DNA of 64,000 nucleotides, from assembly GCF_029960785.1 (NCBI RefSeq), contig NZ_JASBQE010000012.1:1-64000 (forward strand). Reading direction: 5' to 3'. Positions 44,143 through 53,832 of the stretch are shown piece by piece; the first letter of the stretch is position 1; each line of letters starts with the position of its first letter. A program made the translations under genes and the position numbers. Source of the DNA: Polyangium sp. 15x6. Its GTDB lineage: Bacteria; Myxococcota_A; Polyangia; Polyangiales; Polyangiaceae. The notes under the pieces are model-generated. The model saw only the letters and a list, made by a program, of their open reading frames with translations. It had not been told where the DNA came from and made no database searches.

Positions 44143-45276
44143 TCAAAGGCGATCAGGCGCGGGGACGACCGAGTAGCGACGCATCGACACGTTCATGAGC
44201 AGCGCGACACACATGAGCATCGTGGTCACGCTGGAGCCGCCGTAGGAGAAGAGCGGCAAGGTCACGCCGACGACGGGGAGGATGCCGCAGACCATCCCTG
44301 CGTTGATGAACGCGTGCCAGAAGAGGATCGCGCCGCAGCCGACGCCGAGCACGGCGCCGAAGCGATCCTTGGCGAGCGAGGCGATGCGGATCGACCACAG
44401 GCAGAGAAAGCCGTAGAGCAGCACGAGCAGCACGCTGCCGGCGAAGCCCCACTCCTCTGCGAAGACCGGGAACGGGAAGTCCGAGAACTGATCGGGCAGG
44501 AAGTTGAACTGGTTCTGCGTGCCCTTCATGTACCCGTTGCCGAAGAGCCCACCGTTGCCGATGGCCACGCGCGAGTGATGCGCGTGCCAGCCGGTCTTGA
44601 GGATGTCGTCCTCGGGCCGCAAGAAGACGGTGACGCGCGCCTTCTGGTAGTCGAGCAGGACGTAGTTCCAGATGATGGGGAGAGCGCAGGCGACGGTCAC
44701 GATGAACGTGACCACGCTCTTCCACCGGACCCGCGTGAGCGCGGCGATCATCAGGAAGACGAGCACGTGAATCGAGGCGGTGCCGAGATCGGGCTGCTTC
44801 AGGATCAGCAGCGCGGGCACGCCCGTGAGCAGCGCGGGTACGAGGAGGTCCTTCAGCGTGCGCCCTTCGCTGCGTGGATCGTCGTGAAGGAACTTCGCCA
44901 GTGCGATGACGAGGAAGACCTTCATGAACTCGCTCGGCTGGAAGCGGAAAGCGCCGAACTCGATCCAGCGCTTGGAGCCTCGCAAGTCCTTCGCGAAGAT
45001 GAAGACGAGGATGAGCGAGAAGACGCCGAAGGTGTAGATGGCGTAGCCGAGGCGCTCGAGGTGGCGATAGTCGATGGCGACGAGGATGCCGCCGAGAATG
45101 CCGCCGAGCACGAGCCAGTAGATCTGGCTGATGTAGAGCTCGGCGCGCACACCCTGGTAGACGCTGGTCGCGCTGTAGAGGTTGACCACGCCAAGCACGG
45201 CGATGAGCGCCGCCGCGATGAAGAGCGGCCAGTCGAAGTGATCCCTCGCGCGGGGGGAGACGTCGCCGCGGATCAC
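44143..45276 (-). CDS. rodA: RodA, SEDS-family peptidoglycan glycosyltransferase
   Basis: 377 residues with about ten membrane segments (LFIAAALIAVLGVVNLYSATS onward). SEDS signatures: KRWIEFGAFRFQPSEFMK, GWHAHHSRVAIGNGGLFGNG, FPVFAEEWGF and LPLFSYGGSS. It polymerises lipid II with its partner PBP2 in the elongasome. The ATG overlaps the mrdA stop (ATGA). It is the last gene of the mreB-mreC-mreD-mrdA-rodA operon. A four-hairpin element lies 23 bp beyond its stop. Confidence 0.97.
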   Translation of the reverse strand: MIRGDVSPRARDHFDWPLFIAAALIAVLGVVNLYSATSVYQGVRAELYISQIYWLVLGGILGGILVAIDYRHLERLGYAIYTFGVFSLILVFIFAKDLRGSKRWIEFGAFRFQPSEFMKVFLVIALAKFLHDDPRSEGRTLKDLLVPALLTGVPALLILKQPDLGTASIHVLVFLMIAALTRVRWKSVVTFIVTVACALPIIWNYVLLDYQKARVTVFLRPEDDILKTGWHAHHSRVAIGNGGLFGNGYMKGTQNQFNFLPDQFSDFPFPVFAEEWGFAGSVLLVLLYGFLCLWSIRIASLAKDRFGAVLGVGCGAILFWHAFINAGMVCGILPVVGVTLPLFSYGGSSVTTMLMCVALLMNVSMRRYSVVPAPDRL

Positions 45277-47222
45277 GGGGAGCCTCCACGATCAGGCTTC
45301 GGCTGCGTGCGCGTGTTGCCCGCGTTGTTCACGCCGGCGCGCGGGCCGCGCTCGCGCGCGAGCTCGTTGTAGGCGCGGACGACCTCGAAGGCGACGGGCG
45401 CCGCGTGCTTGCCGCCGGCGCCGCCGTGCTCGACGAGGACCACGACCGCGACCTCGGGCGCGCGCGACGGCGAGTAGCCCGCGAACCATGCGTGCTCGCG
45501 GTTGAAGTACCAGACGCGCTCGGCCTCGGCGCCACGCGCGAGCTTGTGCGAGACCTGCGCTGTGCCCGTCTTGCCTGCCATGTCCACGCCGAGCACGCGC
45601 GCCTTGAAGGCGGTGCCCTCCTCGGAGTTCACGCCCGCGTAGAGCGCCTTCTGCACGAGCGAGAGGTTCTCGGGGCTCACGTCGATCTGCCGCCGCACAC
45701 GCGGCGCGAACTCCTGCACCACCGTGCCCGCGCTCGTCTCGACCGCACGCACGATCTGCGGCTGGTAGAGCGTGCCGCCGTTCGCGAGCGCCGCGTACGC
45801 GAGCGCGAGCTGAAGGACGGTCACGGTCGTCGCGCCCTGGCCGATCGCCGCGTTCAGGCCGAAGCCGAGGCGGAACTGGCCCTTGTTGCGCAAGGTCATC
45901 CAGGCGCGCGTCGGCATGCGCCCGGCCGCCTCCGCGTTCACGCCGAGGCCCGTCCTCGCGCCGAGGCCGAAGCGCTGACCCATCTCGGCGATGACGTCCA
46001 TGCCCACGCCGAGCTCGGCCGCGAGACGGTAGAAGTAGACGTTGCACGACTCCGCGATCCCCTGGTGGAGATCCACCGGTCCGTGAACGTGCGTGCACCG
46101 GAACGTGCGCTTGCCGAAGGTCAGCGCGCCGCGGCAGTTCGTCGCCTGGCGCGGGTCGATGAGCCCCTTCTCCAGCGCCGCGAGCGCCGTGAACGGCTTG
46201 AACGTCGAGCCTGGCGGATACGCGCCCGAGATCGTCTTGTCGAGCGCGGGCTTGAGCGGATCCGAGTAGAGCCTGCGAAACGCGTCGCGGATGACCTGCT
46301 TGCCCGATCCGCCCGAGAGCGCGTTCGGGTCGTAGCTCGGCTTCGAGTAGAGGCCGATGATGCGCCCCGTGCGCACGTCGATCAGCGCGACGCCGCCCGC
46401 GAGCTCGCCGCGCATGGCCTTGTCGATCGCGCGCTGGATGTCGGCGTCGAGCGTGAGCCGGAGATCGCGGCCCGGGATCGGATCGACGCGCCGCGGCTCC
46501 TCGATGATCCCCTCGCCGCCGGGCCTGCGCCGGCCCCTCGCGTCGACGAGCACCTTTTCCCAGCCGCGCGTGCCGCGCAGGTAGCTCTCCCATGCGCGCT
46601 CGATGCCCGTCGCGCCGACGCGATCGCCTTCGACGTAGCCCGCGCTGCGGAGCTGGTTCAGCTTCTCCGCGTCGACCTCGACCATGTAGCCGAGCGCGTG
46701 CGCGCCGACCTCTTCGTACGGGTAGTAGCGGACCGGCACGGGCACGACGTCCACGGCGGGCAGCTCCGCGTCGTGCGTGCGCAGCGTGGCCACGGCGTCG
46801 CGCGAGATGTCTTCCTTCAGCAGGATCTGCTGGCTCTTCCGGGGCCCTTCGCTCGCGCGGATCGTGGTGAGCAGCGCTTCGAGCCGCGCGCGTTCGTCCA
46901 CGCCGACGCCGAGGTACTCGACGAGCTTCGGCCAGACGACCTGCATGTCGATCCGCTCGGGAACGACGTAGAGGTTGTACGAGGGCCGGCTCGCCGCGAG
47001 GATCTTGCCGCTCCGATCGCGGATGAGCCCTCGCGTCGTGGCGAGCGTGACGCGACGGACGATGTTCTCGCGGGCGATCGCTTTGTTGTCGGCGCCCTCG
47101 AGGATCTGGAGCTGGAAGAGACGCCCGATCAGGACGAGCTGGAGCACCGCCATTGCGAGCGCGATCCAGCGGAAGCGGCGCCTGAACTCGCTGACGTCGG
47201 AGCGCTGAACGACAAGGCTCAT
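45273..47222 (-). CDS. mrdA: Penicillin-binding protein 2 (transpeptidase of the elongasome)
   Basis: 649 residues. The membrane anchor is IALAMAVLQLVLIGRLFQL. The pedestal domain is followed by the transpeptidase domain with SxxK in GSTFKPF, SxN in AESCNVYF and KTG in AGKTGTAQV, so it is catalytically complete. It cross-links side-wall peptidoglycan with RodA. The ATG overlaps the mreD stop. The C-terminal stretch after the KTG motif ends in a Pro/Arg-rich tail of about 25 residues. Confidence 0.96.
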   Translation of the reverse strand: MSLVVQRSDVSEFRRRFRWIALAMAVLQLVLIGRLFQLQILEGADNKAIARENIVRRVTLATTRGLIRDRSGKILAASRPSYNLYVVPERIDMQVVWPKLVEYLGVGVDERARLEALLTTIRASEGPRKSQQILLKEDISRDAVATLRTHDAELPAVDVVPVPVRYYPYEEVGAHALGYMVEVDAEKLNQLRSAGYVEGDRVGATGIERAWESYLRGTRGWEKVLVDARGRRRPGGEGIIEEPRRVDPIPGRDLRLTLDADIQRAIDKAMRGELAGGVALIDVRTGRIIGLYSKPSYDPNALSGGSGKQVIRDAFRRLYSDPLKPALDKTISGAYPPGSTFKPFTALAALEKGLIDPRQATNCRGALTFGKRTFRCTHVHGPVDLHQGIAESCNVYFYRLAAELGVGMDVIAEMGQRFGLGARTGLGVNAEAAGRMPTRAWMTLRNKGQFRLGFGLNAAIGQGATTVTVLQLALAYAALANGGTLYQPQIVRAVETSAGTVVQEFAPRVRRQIDVSPENLSLVQKALYAGVNSEEGTAFKARVLGVDMAGKTGTAQVSHKLARGAEAERVWYFNREHAWFAGYSPSRAPEVAVVVLVEHGGAGGKHAAPVAFEVVRAYNELARERGPRAGVNNAGNTRTQPKPDRGGSP

Positions 47223-47746
47223 CGCTGCCCTCCTTCCCCCGGCCTCGGCACGTTGATGGTCGCCTGATGCACGCGCTCGGCGAGGCTGAAGACGAGCGGC
47301 GCGAAGAGCGCCGTCCCGATCGCGTGCGGCGCGACGAGCGTCGCGAGCGCGCGCGGCCTCGCCGTGTCGGTTCCGAAGATCGCCGTGAGCACGATGATGA
47401 GCACGCCCTCGAGCAGCGCGAAGGCGAAGGCGAGCGCGACCTTCGTGAGGAGCGTCTGCGCGGCGAGGCGCACGCCCGCGGCGCGCGCGACGACGAACGT
47501 GGCGACCGTGATGAAGGTGAACAGGCCGATCGGCGCGGCCGAGAACAGATCGAGCAGGTAGCCGAGCAAGAACGCGAGCGCCGCGCCGCGCGCGATCGAG
47601 TACTCGTGCACGCCCATGAACACCACGAGCGGCAGGAGCAGGCTCGGCGTGATCCCCGCGATCTGCAGCCGCCCGATCAGCCGGTAGAGGTTCGACTGGA
47701 TGATGAGAAGGGCGACGCCGACAGCGAGAAATGCGGTGTTTCGCAT
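47219..47746 (-). CDS. mreD: Rod-shape-determining protein MreD
   Basis: 175 residues with five or six membrane segments (TAFLAVGVALLIIQSNLYRL; FMGVHEYSIARGAALAFLLGYLLDLFSAAPIG). The GYLLDLFSAAPIG stretch is typical of MreD. It helps connect MreB/MreC with the RodA/PBP2 machine. It lies 20 bp after mreC and its stop overlaps the mrdA start. Confidence 0.93.
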   Translation of the reverse strand: MRNTAFLAVGVALLIIQSNLYRLIGRLQIAGITPSLLLPLVVFMGVHEYSIARGAALAFLLGYLLDLFSAAPIGLFTFITVATFVVARAAGVRLAAQTLLTKVALAFAFALLEGVLIIVLTAIFGTDTARPRALATLVAPHAIGTALFAPLVFSLAERVHQATINVPRPGEGGQR

Positions 47747-47766
47747 CGTCCTCTCTCCTCCCGACC

Positions 47767-48645
47767 TTACCGCCGCGGCGTGGACGAGCCTGACGCCGCA
47801 GGGGCCGGCTGGGCCTCCTCCGTGGGCGCGGAGGTGACGATCAGCACCTCCTCGAGCCGCGAGAAATCCACGGCAGGTGTCGCGTAGACCTGCTGATAGA
47901 TGCCGAAGTCCCGCTTCACGACCTGCGTCACCTTGCCGACCGGGATGCCCTTCGGATACCGCTTCCCGACGCCGCTCGTGACGAGCAGATCGCCGACCTC
48001 CACCTCATCGGTGCGCTGCACGTACTCCACGCTGCAGAGGTACTTCGTCTCGTCGCCCGTCCCGCGGACGAACCCACGCGCGCCGGTCCGCTGCACGACG
48101 ACGTCGACGCCGCTGCCCGCGTCGACGACGAGCCGCACGTCGATCGTGTCACCCGACACCTTGAGCGTCGTGCCGACGACGCCGTCGGGCGAGATCACAG
48201 GCAGGTTCGGCTGCACATCGCGCGACTCGCGATCGAGGCTGACGCGCGCGACGCGGAAAAACTCGTTCGTGTTTTTCCCGACGACCTGCGCGCTTACGAC
48301 GTCGGTGCGGACGCTCGTGCGCAGATCGAGCAGGCGCCGGAGCCGCCGGTTCTCTTCCTCGAGCGCTTCGAGCTTGCGCACGCGCTCGCGGAGGCGCGCG
48401 TTCTGCGAGGCGATCCGCGCGTTGTCCTCCTTGACGTCGACCAGGTAGATGTAGTCGCCCCAGATGTTCGAGAGCCCGCGCGCCAGCGTCGCCGCGGCAT
48501 ACTGGAGAGGCGTCGCGATCCGGACGATCACCTTGTCCGCGCCCGTGACCTTGCCTGGATCACGCATGCTGGCCCGGAGGAACCAGAACGGCACCGCCAG
48601 GGCGAGCAGGACGATGGCCAGGTCGCGGTAACGCTTGAAGTTCAT
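47767..48645 (-). CDS. mreC: Rod-shape-determining protein MreC
   Basis: 292 residues. The membrane anchor (LAIVLLALAVPFWFL) is followed by a coiled coil (NARLRERVRKLEALEEENRRLRRLLDL, about 75-105) and a double beta-barrel periplasmic domain with VVGKNTNEFFRVARVSLDRESRD and LPVISPDGVVGTTLKVSGD. The C-terminus is Ala/Pro-rich. It scaffolds the elongasome and activates PBP2. It lies 113 bp after mreB and 20 bp before mreD. Confidence 0.95.
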   Translation of the reverse strand: MNFKRYRDLAIVLLALAVPFWFLRASMRDPGKVTGADKVIVRIATPLQYAAATLARGLSNIWGDYIYLVDVKEDNARIASQNARLRERVRKLEALEEENRRLRRLLDLRTSVRTDVVSAQVVGKNTNEFFRVARVSLDRESRDVQPNLPVISPDGVVGTTLKVSGDTIDVRLVVDAGSGVDVVVQRTGARGFVRGTGDETKYLCSVEYVQRTDEVEVGDLLVTSGVGKRYPKGIPVGKVTQVVKRDFGIYQQVYATPAVDFSRLEEVLIVTSAPTEEAQPAPAASGSSTPRR

Positions 48646-48758
48646 GCTTCGGGCGGCGCTGCCGCCGGGAAGGCGGCATCAGACAACGCGAGGGAGGTCC
48701 CCGCTCTTCCCTCGATGCCACGAGAGACGCGCGGACGCTACCTGCACACGCGCTCCGG

Positions 48759-49865
<1,107 letters not shown>

Positions 49866-50015
49866 CTATCATCCATGGTGGGGTGTCGCAACGAGAGCAC
49901 CTGCTCAGGTCGGGCGCACCCGTTCAGCAGCAAGCACGGGCGAACCCATGGCCATGCCATGGATCCACCCGTCAATCACATTCACACGTGCACAGGCAGA
50001 TCCGGGAAAGGCCGA

Positions 50016-50177
50016 TCAGCCCTTCGAGATCTTGCCTTCCTTGTGCTCGTAGTGCTTGCGGCACACCGGACAGAACTTCTTGATGACGAACTTGTCCGAC
50101 ATCGTCCGCTTGTTCTTCGTCGTGTGGTAGTTCGCCCGGCTGCAATTGCCGCACGTCAGCTTGATGATGTCGCGCAT
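50016..50177 (-). CDS. rpmG: 50S ribosomal protein L33 (zinc-binding C+ form)
   Basis: 53 residues: [20 protein letters not shown] then [22 protein letters not shown] and a Lys-rich end. The two CxxC pairs (C9/C12 and C36/C39) are kept, so this is the zinc-binding form rather than the Cys-free paralogue. AGGAG precedes the ATG at 50177. A TTGACA-TAGGTT promoter lies about 120 bp upstream (50297-50324). No neighbouring ribosomal genes are present. Confidence 0.95.
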   Translation of the reverse strand: MRDIIKLTCGNCSRANYHTTKNKRTMSDKFVIKKFCPVCRKHYEHKEGKISKG

Positions 50178-50296
50178 GGCTGTCTCCTGAAACTCACCGG
50201 TTTCGCGCCGGCTCGGTCACAGGCACGCTCGCGTGAGGTGCCGCGAAACCCGCCCTCCACGACCCACCACGACGGGGGGGCGCAAAGGAGGGCGGT

Positions 50297-50324
50297 AACC
50301 TACGGAATTTCCCGCCGCTGTCAA
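50297..50324 (-). promoter_or_regulatory. Candidate sigma-70-type promoter of rpmG
   Basis: On the minus strand TTGACA (50324-50319), a 16-bp spacer and TAGGTT (50302-50297) give a start near 50290 and a leader of about 110 nt. The -35 box is perfect, rare in this GC-rich sequence. Confidence 0.5.
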
Positions 50325-50411
50325 CGTCGGCGAGCACGACCTTGGGCAAAGATCGCCAACGAGCCGTGACGGGCGAGCCCGAGCTGACGCTCAGCCGCTC
50401 GCCGAGCTCGA

Positions 50412-51350
50412 TCACTCGTCGTCTTTTCCGCCGTCCCTCCAGTCGTCGTCGCGGCCCCAGTTCTTGTTGTTGCGACGTCCGCCGCCACCCCCAGGGCCGT
50501 CCCCGTCGTGGCCACCGCCGCCGCCACGACGACGACGATCGTCGAACGTCTTGCGTTGCGGAGGCGGAGGAGGCGCGGGGGCGTAACCGCTCGACCCACC
50601 ACCACCGCCGATGTAGCCGCCACCGCCGCCGCCATAACCGCCGCCGCCGCCGCCATAACCGCCGCCGCCGCCGCCATAACCGCCGCCGCCGCCGGCGTAA
50701 CCGCCGCCGCCGGAACGCTCCGCGCCAGCCGGACGTTCGCCCTTGGGATGCGCGAGGTTGACGACGAGCCGACGGCCACGCACGTCCACGCCGCGCAGCG
50801 CTTCGATCGCGCCCTTCGCCGCCTCGGCGCTCGCCATCGTGACGAACCCGAAGCCGCGCTTGCGTCCGTCCGCGTCCATCGGCAAGTGCACGCGCACGAC
50901 GGGGCCCGCACCGGTCGAGGTGATCATCGACTCGACCTCCTCGATGCTTGCGTCGTACGGGAGGTTGCCGACGTAGAGAGTGCGGTCAGGCGCTGCCGCA
51001 GCAGGCCCACCGCCACCGCCGCCACCACCACCGCCGCCCATGCCGCCGCCCATCGGCCGCGGGCCACCCACGCCGCCTTCACGGCGCGGAGGCTCGGCCT
51101 GGAAGGGCCGCACGGAGATCGACTTGCCGCCCTGGAACGAGCCGTCCAGCGACTCGCGAGCGGCGTTCGCCTCTTCGCTCGTCGCGAGCGTCACGAACCC
51201 GAAACCGCGCGGCCGACCCGTCGCGCGATCCTTCGGCAGGCTCACCTCGACGACGTTGCCTCCTGTCGCCTCGAAGAGCCCGCGGAGAACATCTTCGGTA
51301 ATGGAGTCGGGCAACCCTGCTACGAACAACTTACGAGAATCTTCAGCCAT
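50412..51350 (-). CDS. RNA-binding protein with two RRM domains and glycine-rich tail
   Basis: 312 residues. RRM1 (about 6-82) has RNP2 KLFVAGLP and RNP1 RGFGFVTL; RRM2 (about 122-198) has RNP2 TLYVGNLP and RNP1 KRGFGFVTM. A Gly linker joins them. The C-terminal third is Gly-rich with repeated YGGGGGG units encoded by a 21-bp tandem repeat (about 50600-50710), and ends in a basic/acidic tail (RRRRGGGGGHDGD). It resembles bacterial Rbp proteins induced by cold or stress, but with two RRMs where one is usual. A leader of about 135 nt may be involved in control. Confidence 0.9.
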   Translation of the reverse strand: MAEDSRKLFVAGLPDSITEDVLRGLFEATGGNVVEVSLPKDRATGRPRGFGFVTLATSEEANAARESLDGSFQGGKSISVRPFQAEPPRREGGVGGPRPMGGGMGGGGGGGGGGGPAAAAPDRTLYVGNLPYDASIEEVESMITSTGAGPVVRVHLPMDADGRKRGFGFVTMASAEAAKGAIEALRGVDVRGRRLVVNLAHPKGERPAGAERSGGGGYAGGGGGYGGGGGGYGGGGGGYGGGGGGYIGGGGGSSGYAPAPPPPPQRKTFDDRRRRGGGGGHDGDGPGGGGGRRNNKNWGRDDDWRDGGKDDE

Positions 51351-51490
51351 CGAAAAACCTGCGCACCATCGATCCTAGCGCCTCGCCTCCGAGGCTCGCG
51401 CCCTCTTGCTCGCCTCGAACACTCTCCCCTCGGAGACTTGCCTCGCATCACGATGGCGAGGACCGTACCTCCTGGGACGAGCTACAGCCC

Positions 51491-51518
51491 ACGATATATG
51501 GCCCACTTCCCGCGTCAA
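51491..51518 (-). promoter_or_regulatory. Candidate promoter of the RRM protein gene
   Basis: On the minus strand TTGACG (51518-51513), a 16-bp spacer and TATCGT (51496-51491) fit a sigma-70-type promoter. It sits in the 427-bp divergent gap. The long leader to 51350 would suit post-transcriptional control. Confidence 0.35.
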
Positions 51519-51735
51519 GGGAGCCTCTCTCGGCCCGTTCGTCCCCGAGCGCGTCGATTCCTCCGCGGCAGCCCCCGAGCCCCCGCCTCCGCCGCCTCGC
51601 CGACCCCTCCCGTCTCATCGCCGTTCGGTCGCTGAAATCAGGGCGGCGAAAGGCTTTACGCAGCGAAAAAAACAGGCGTCGTGAGACGTTCGGCGCCCGG
51701 GCGACCGGGACGGAGGATCCGCTTGCGTCGTCGGA

Positions 51736-51751
51736 CGTAAATCGTGTTACG
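51736..51751. promoter_or_regulatory. Short inverted repeat before the desaturase-like gene
   Basis: CGTAA-ATCGTG-TTACG is a 5-bp perfect inverted repeat ending 26 bp before the ATG at 51778. It could be an operator for a TetR-type lipid regulator. Nothing else stands out in the gap from 51519 to here. Confidence 0.3.
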
Positions 51752-51777
51752 ACCCGTTCCCCGAGGTTCAAAACGCG

Positions 51778-52662
51778 ATGGCGGAGCACTTCAACATCGA
51801 GCGCTTGATGGATTCGTCTGGCAGGGTCGACCTTTCGGACATCGACTGGTCCGAGGTCCCGAAGCACCCGATGACCCCCGAGGCGATCCGTTGCCTGCGG
51901 TATTTCCTGCTGACGGAGAACTCGACGTTCTTCTACACCAAGGCCCTCATGTCCACGAACGCCGTGTACGAGGAGCCGGAGATCGCGCCCTTCCTCTGCG
52001 TGTGGATGTACGAGGAGGAGTTCCACGGACGTGCCTTCCGCAGGTTCATGGAAGCGCTGGGCGAGCCGCTTTCTCCGACGTACCGGCGTGACATGTTCCT
52101 CTCGCGCAGCCCCGGCGAGCGGATCGACGAGTTCGGGCAGAACATGCTCGGCAAGCTCTTCCCGACGCACTGGCCTGGCGTGCACATGGTCTGGGGCACG
52201 ATCCAGGAGTTCACGACGTACAGCGCCTACCAGGCGCTCATCGAGCGGATCGATCACCCGATCCTGAACAAGATCTGCCAGCGGATCATGAAGCAGGAGC
52301 TCCGCCACTACGCGTTTTATCGCGAGCATGCGAAGCGCCGCCTGCAGCGCGATCCGATGACGGCGAAGATCGTCTCCGCGGCGCTGAAGCTCGCCTGGAC
52401 CCCCGTCGGCGACGGTATGTGCTCCAAGGAAGACGTCCTTCACACGATCCGCTTCCTCTTCGACGGCCTCGACGGCAAGGCGATCGCGCGCGTCGATCAG
52501 AAGATCAGCGAGCTGCCCGGGCTCGAGTGGTTCGACCTGTTCACGAAGTTCGCCGACCGCCACAACATCCGACGCGCGCCCGACGCGTGGTTCCCGCGGA
52601 ACTTCCGCGCCAACAGCCAGCCGAAGATCGAAGCCGAGCCCGCGCTCTTCGACGCGGAGTGA
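51778..52662 (+). CDS. Diiron acyl-ACP desaturase-like / ferritin-like protein
   Basis: 294 residues with a soluble diiron four-helix bundle. Ligand candidates are E47 (LTENSTFF), E80 and H83 (EEFHG), E144 (TIQEFTTY), and E174 and H177 (KQELRHYAFY). The EExxH pairs and order fit acyl-ACP desaturases of the plant/mycobacterial DesA type, which insert a double bond into ACP-bound fatty acids with ferredoxin. It could instead be an AurF-like oxygenase. It is monocistronic, with the Lgt gene convergent 70 bp away. A CGTAA/TTACG repeat lies just upstream. Confidence 0.8.
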   Translation: MAEHFNIERLMDSSGRVDLSDIDWSEVPKHPMTPEAIRCLRYFLLTENSTFFYTKALMSTNAVYEEPEIAPFLCVWMYEEEFHGRAFRRFMEALGEPLSPTYRRDMFLSRSPGERIDEFGQNMLGKLFPTHWPGVHMVWGTIQEFTTYSAYQALIERIDHPILNKICQRIMKQELRHYAFYREHAKRRLQRDPMTAKIVSAALKLAWTPVGDGMCSKEDVLHTIRFLFDGLDGKAIARVDQKISELPGLEWFDLFTKFADRHNIRRAPDAWFPRNFRANSQPKIEAEPALFDAE

Positions 52663-52732
52663 TGCTCGGCAGCTACGCTCGACGCGAGCCACGAACGCCG
52701 TGGATCGCGTCGAGCGACGCACGCTCCGCCCC

Positions 52733-53704
52733 TCAGCTCTCCTGACCCGTCGCCCCGCTCTCGCTGCTTTCACTGCTCTCGTCCGCAGCCGTGTTCTCCA
52801 CGGGGCGAGCCTTCTTCTTGCGCTTCTTCTTGCCAGCCGCGGGCGGCCCGCCGTCCGTGGGCGCCGCCGTCTTGTCCTTGGCGAGCACGAACGTGAAGTA
52901 GGCGCCGATCGCGAAGAGGCCGAAGCAGGCCCATTGCGCGGGCGTCAGGCCGCCGTACCGCGGATCGCCGCCGAGCATGCTCGCGCCCTCTTCCTCGCGG
53001 AAGAAGTCGAGCACGAAGCGCACGGGCGCGTACGCCATGCAGATGACGCCGGTGAAGTAGCCCGGCAGCCGCGGGCCGCGACGCCAGAGCAGCGTCACGA
53101 TGATCGCGAGCGGGATGGTCAGGAAAAACTCGTAGAGGCCGAGGTCGTAGCGGCCGACCCAGCCGCTGCCCATCGGGTAACGAACCGCGAACCACGCGTC
53201 GGAGAGGCGGCCCGGGTGATCGTGCACGACGGAGCAACCGGCCCGACCGAAGATCCAGGCGATCGGGAAGGTCGCGACGACGACGTCCGCGTACGCGAGG
53301 ACCTTCTCGCGCTTGATGAACTTGTACGCGAAGCAGCCGATGATCGCGCCGATGAAGCCGCCGTAGCTCGACAGGCCATCCCAGAGCATCAGCAGGTAGA
53401 GCGGATCACGAGCGACGCGCTGCGGGTGGTAGAAGATCGCGTCGAGGACGTGCCCGCCGATGAACCCCGCGGCGACGACCCAGAAGATGAACTCGTTCAT
53501 CTTCTTCGTGTCGAGGTTGCGCTCCTTCGCGCGGTGCATCGTGATGACCGAGCCGATGTAGACGCCGAGCGCGACGAGCGTGCCGAACGGCTTGATCGAC
53601 GGCGGATGCGCCGGGTCGAAGAGCTTGCCCAGGACGGGGACGTCGAGCAGGAAACCGAGCGGGATCTCGGGGAGCGTGATGTAGGGGATCAGCGGCTCTG
53701 CCAC
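52733..53704 (-). CDS. lgt: Prolipoprotein diacylglyceryl transferase, divergent
   Basis: 323 residues from a GTG at 53704 (no ribosome-binding site is evident, so the start is uncertain). About seven membrane segments are present. The Lgt signature region is GRAGCSVVHDHPGR, and RFVLDFFREEE near the C-terminus keeps the functional Arg. The canonical FHGG, whose His is essential in E. coli Lgt, reads SYGGFIGA here. The C-terminus adds about 45 residues rich in Lys then Ser/Glu (KKKRKKKARPVEN). Either a variant Lgt or a paralogue; the number of lipoproteins nearby makes a working Lgt likely somewhere in the genome. Confidence 0.82.
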   Translation of the reverse strand: MAEPLIPYITLPEIPLGFLLDVPVLGKLFDPAHPPSIKPFGTLVALGVYIGSVITMHRAKERNLDTKKMNEFIFWVVAAGFIGGHVLDAIFYHPQRVARDPLYLLMLWDGLSSYGGFIGAIIGCFAYKFIKREKVLAYADVVVATFPIAWIFGRAGCSVVHDHPGRLSDAWFAVRYPMGSGWVGRYDLGLYEFFLTIPLAIIVTLLWRRGPRLPGYFTGVICMAYAPVRFVLDFFREEEGASMLGGDPRYGGLTPAQWACFGLFAIGAYFTFVLAKDKTAAPTDGGPPAAGKKKRKKKARPVENTAADESSESSESGATGQES

Positions 53705-53832
53705 GCGGACGTGCGTAGCGCAGCGCGCGCGCCGACGCCATGGACGCGCGCAGCAAGCCTCACGCTTCCGCGCCGAAGGCCGCCGCCCCGGCGAAGGGTG
53801 ACGTCGAACACGGGCTCTGATAAGACCTCGGC

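Noticed and set aside
49972-50154. 60-codon minus-strand frame over the L33 gene
   Set aside because: It is an out-of-frame shadow; the correct frame (50016-50177) encodes L33 with both CxxC pairs.
50600-50710. 21-bp tandem repeat as an independent repeat element
   Set aside because: It is in frame and encodes the YGGGGGG units of the RRM protein tail, so it is coding low complexity.
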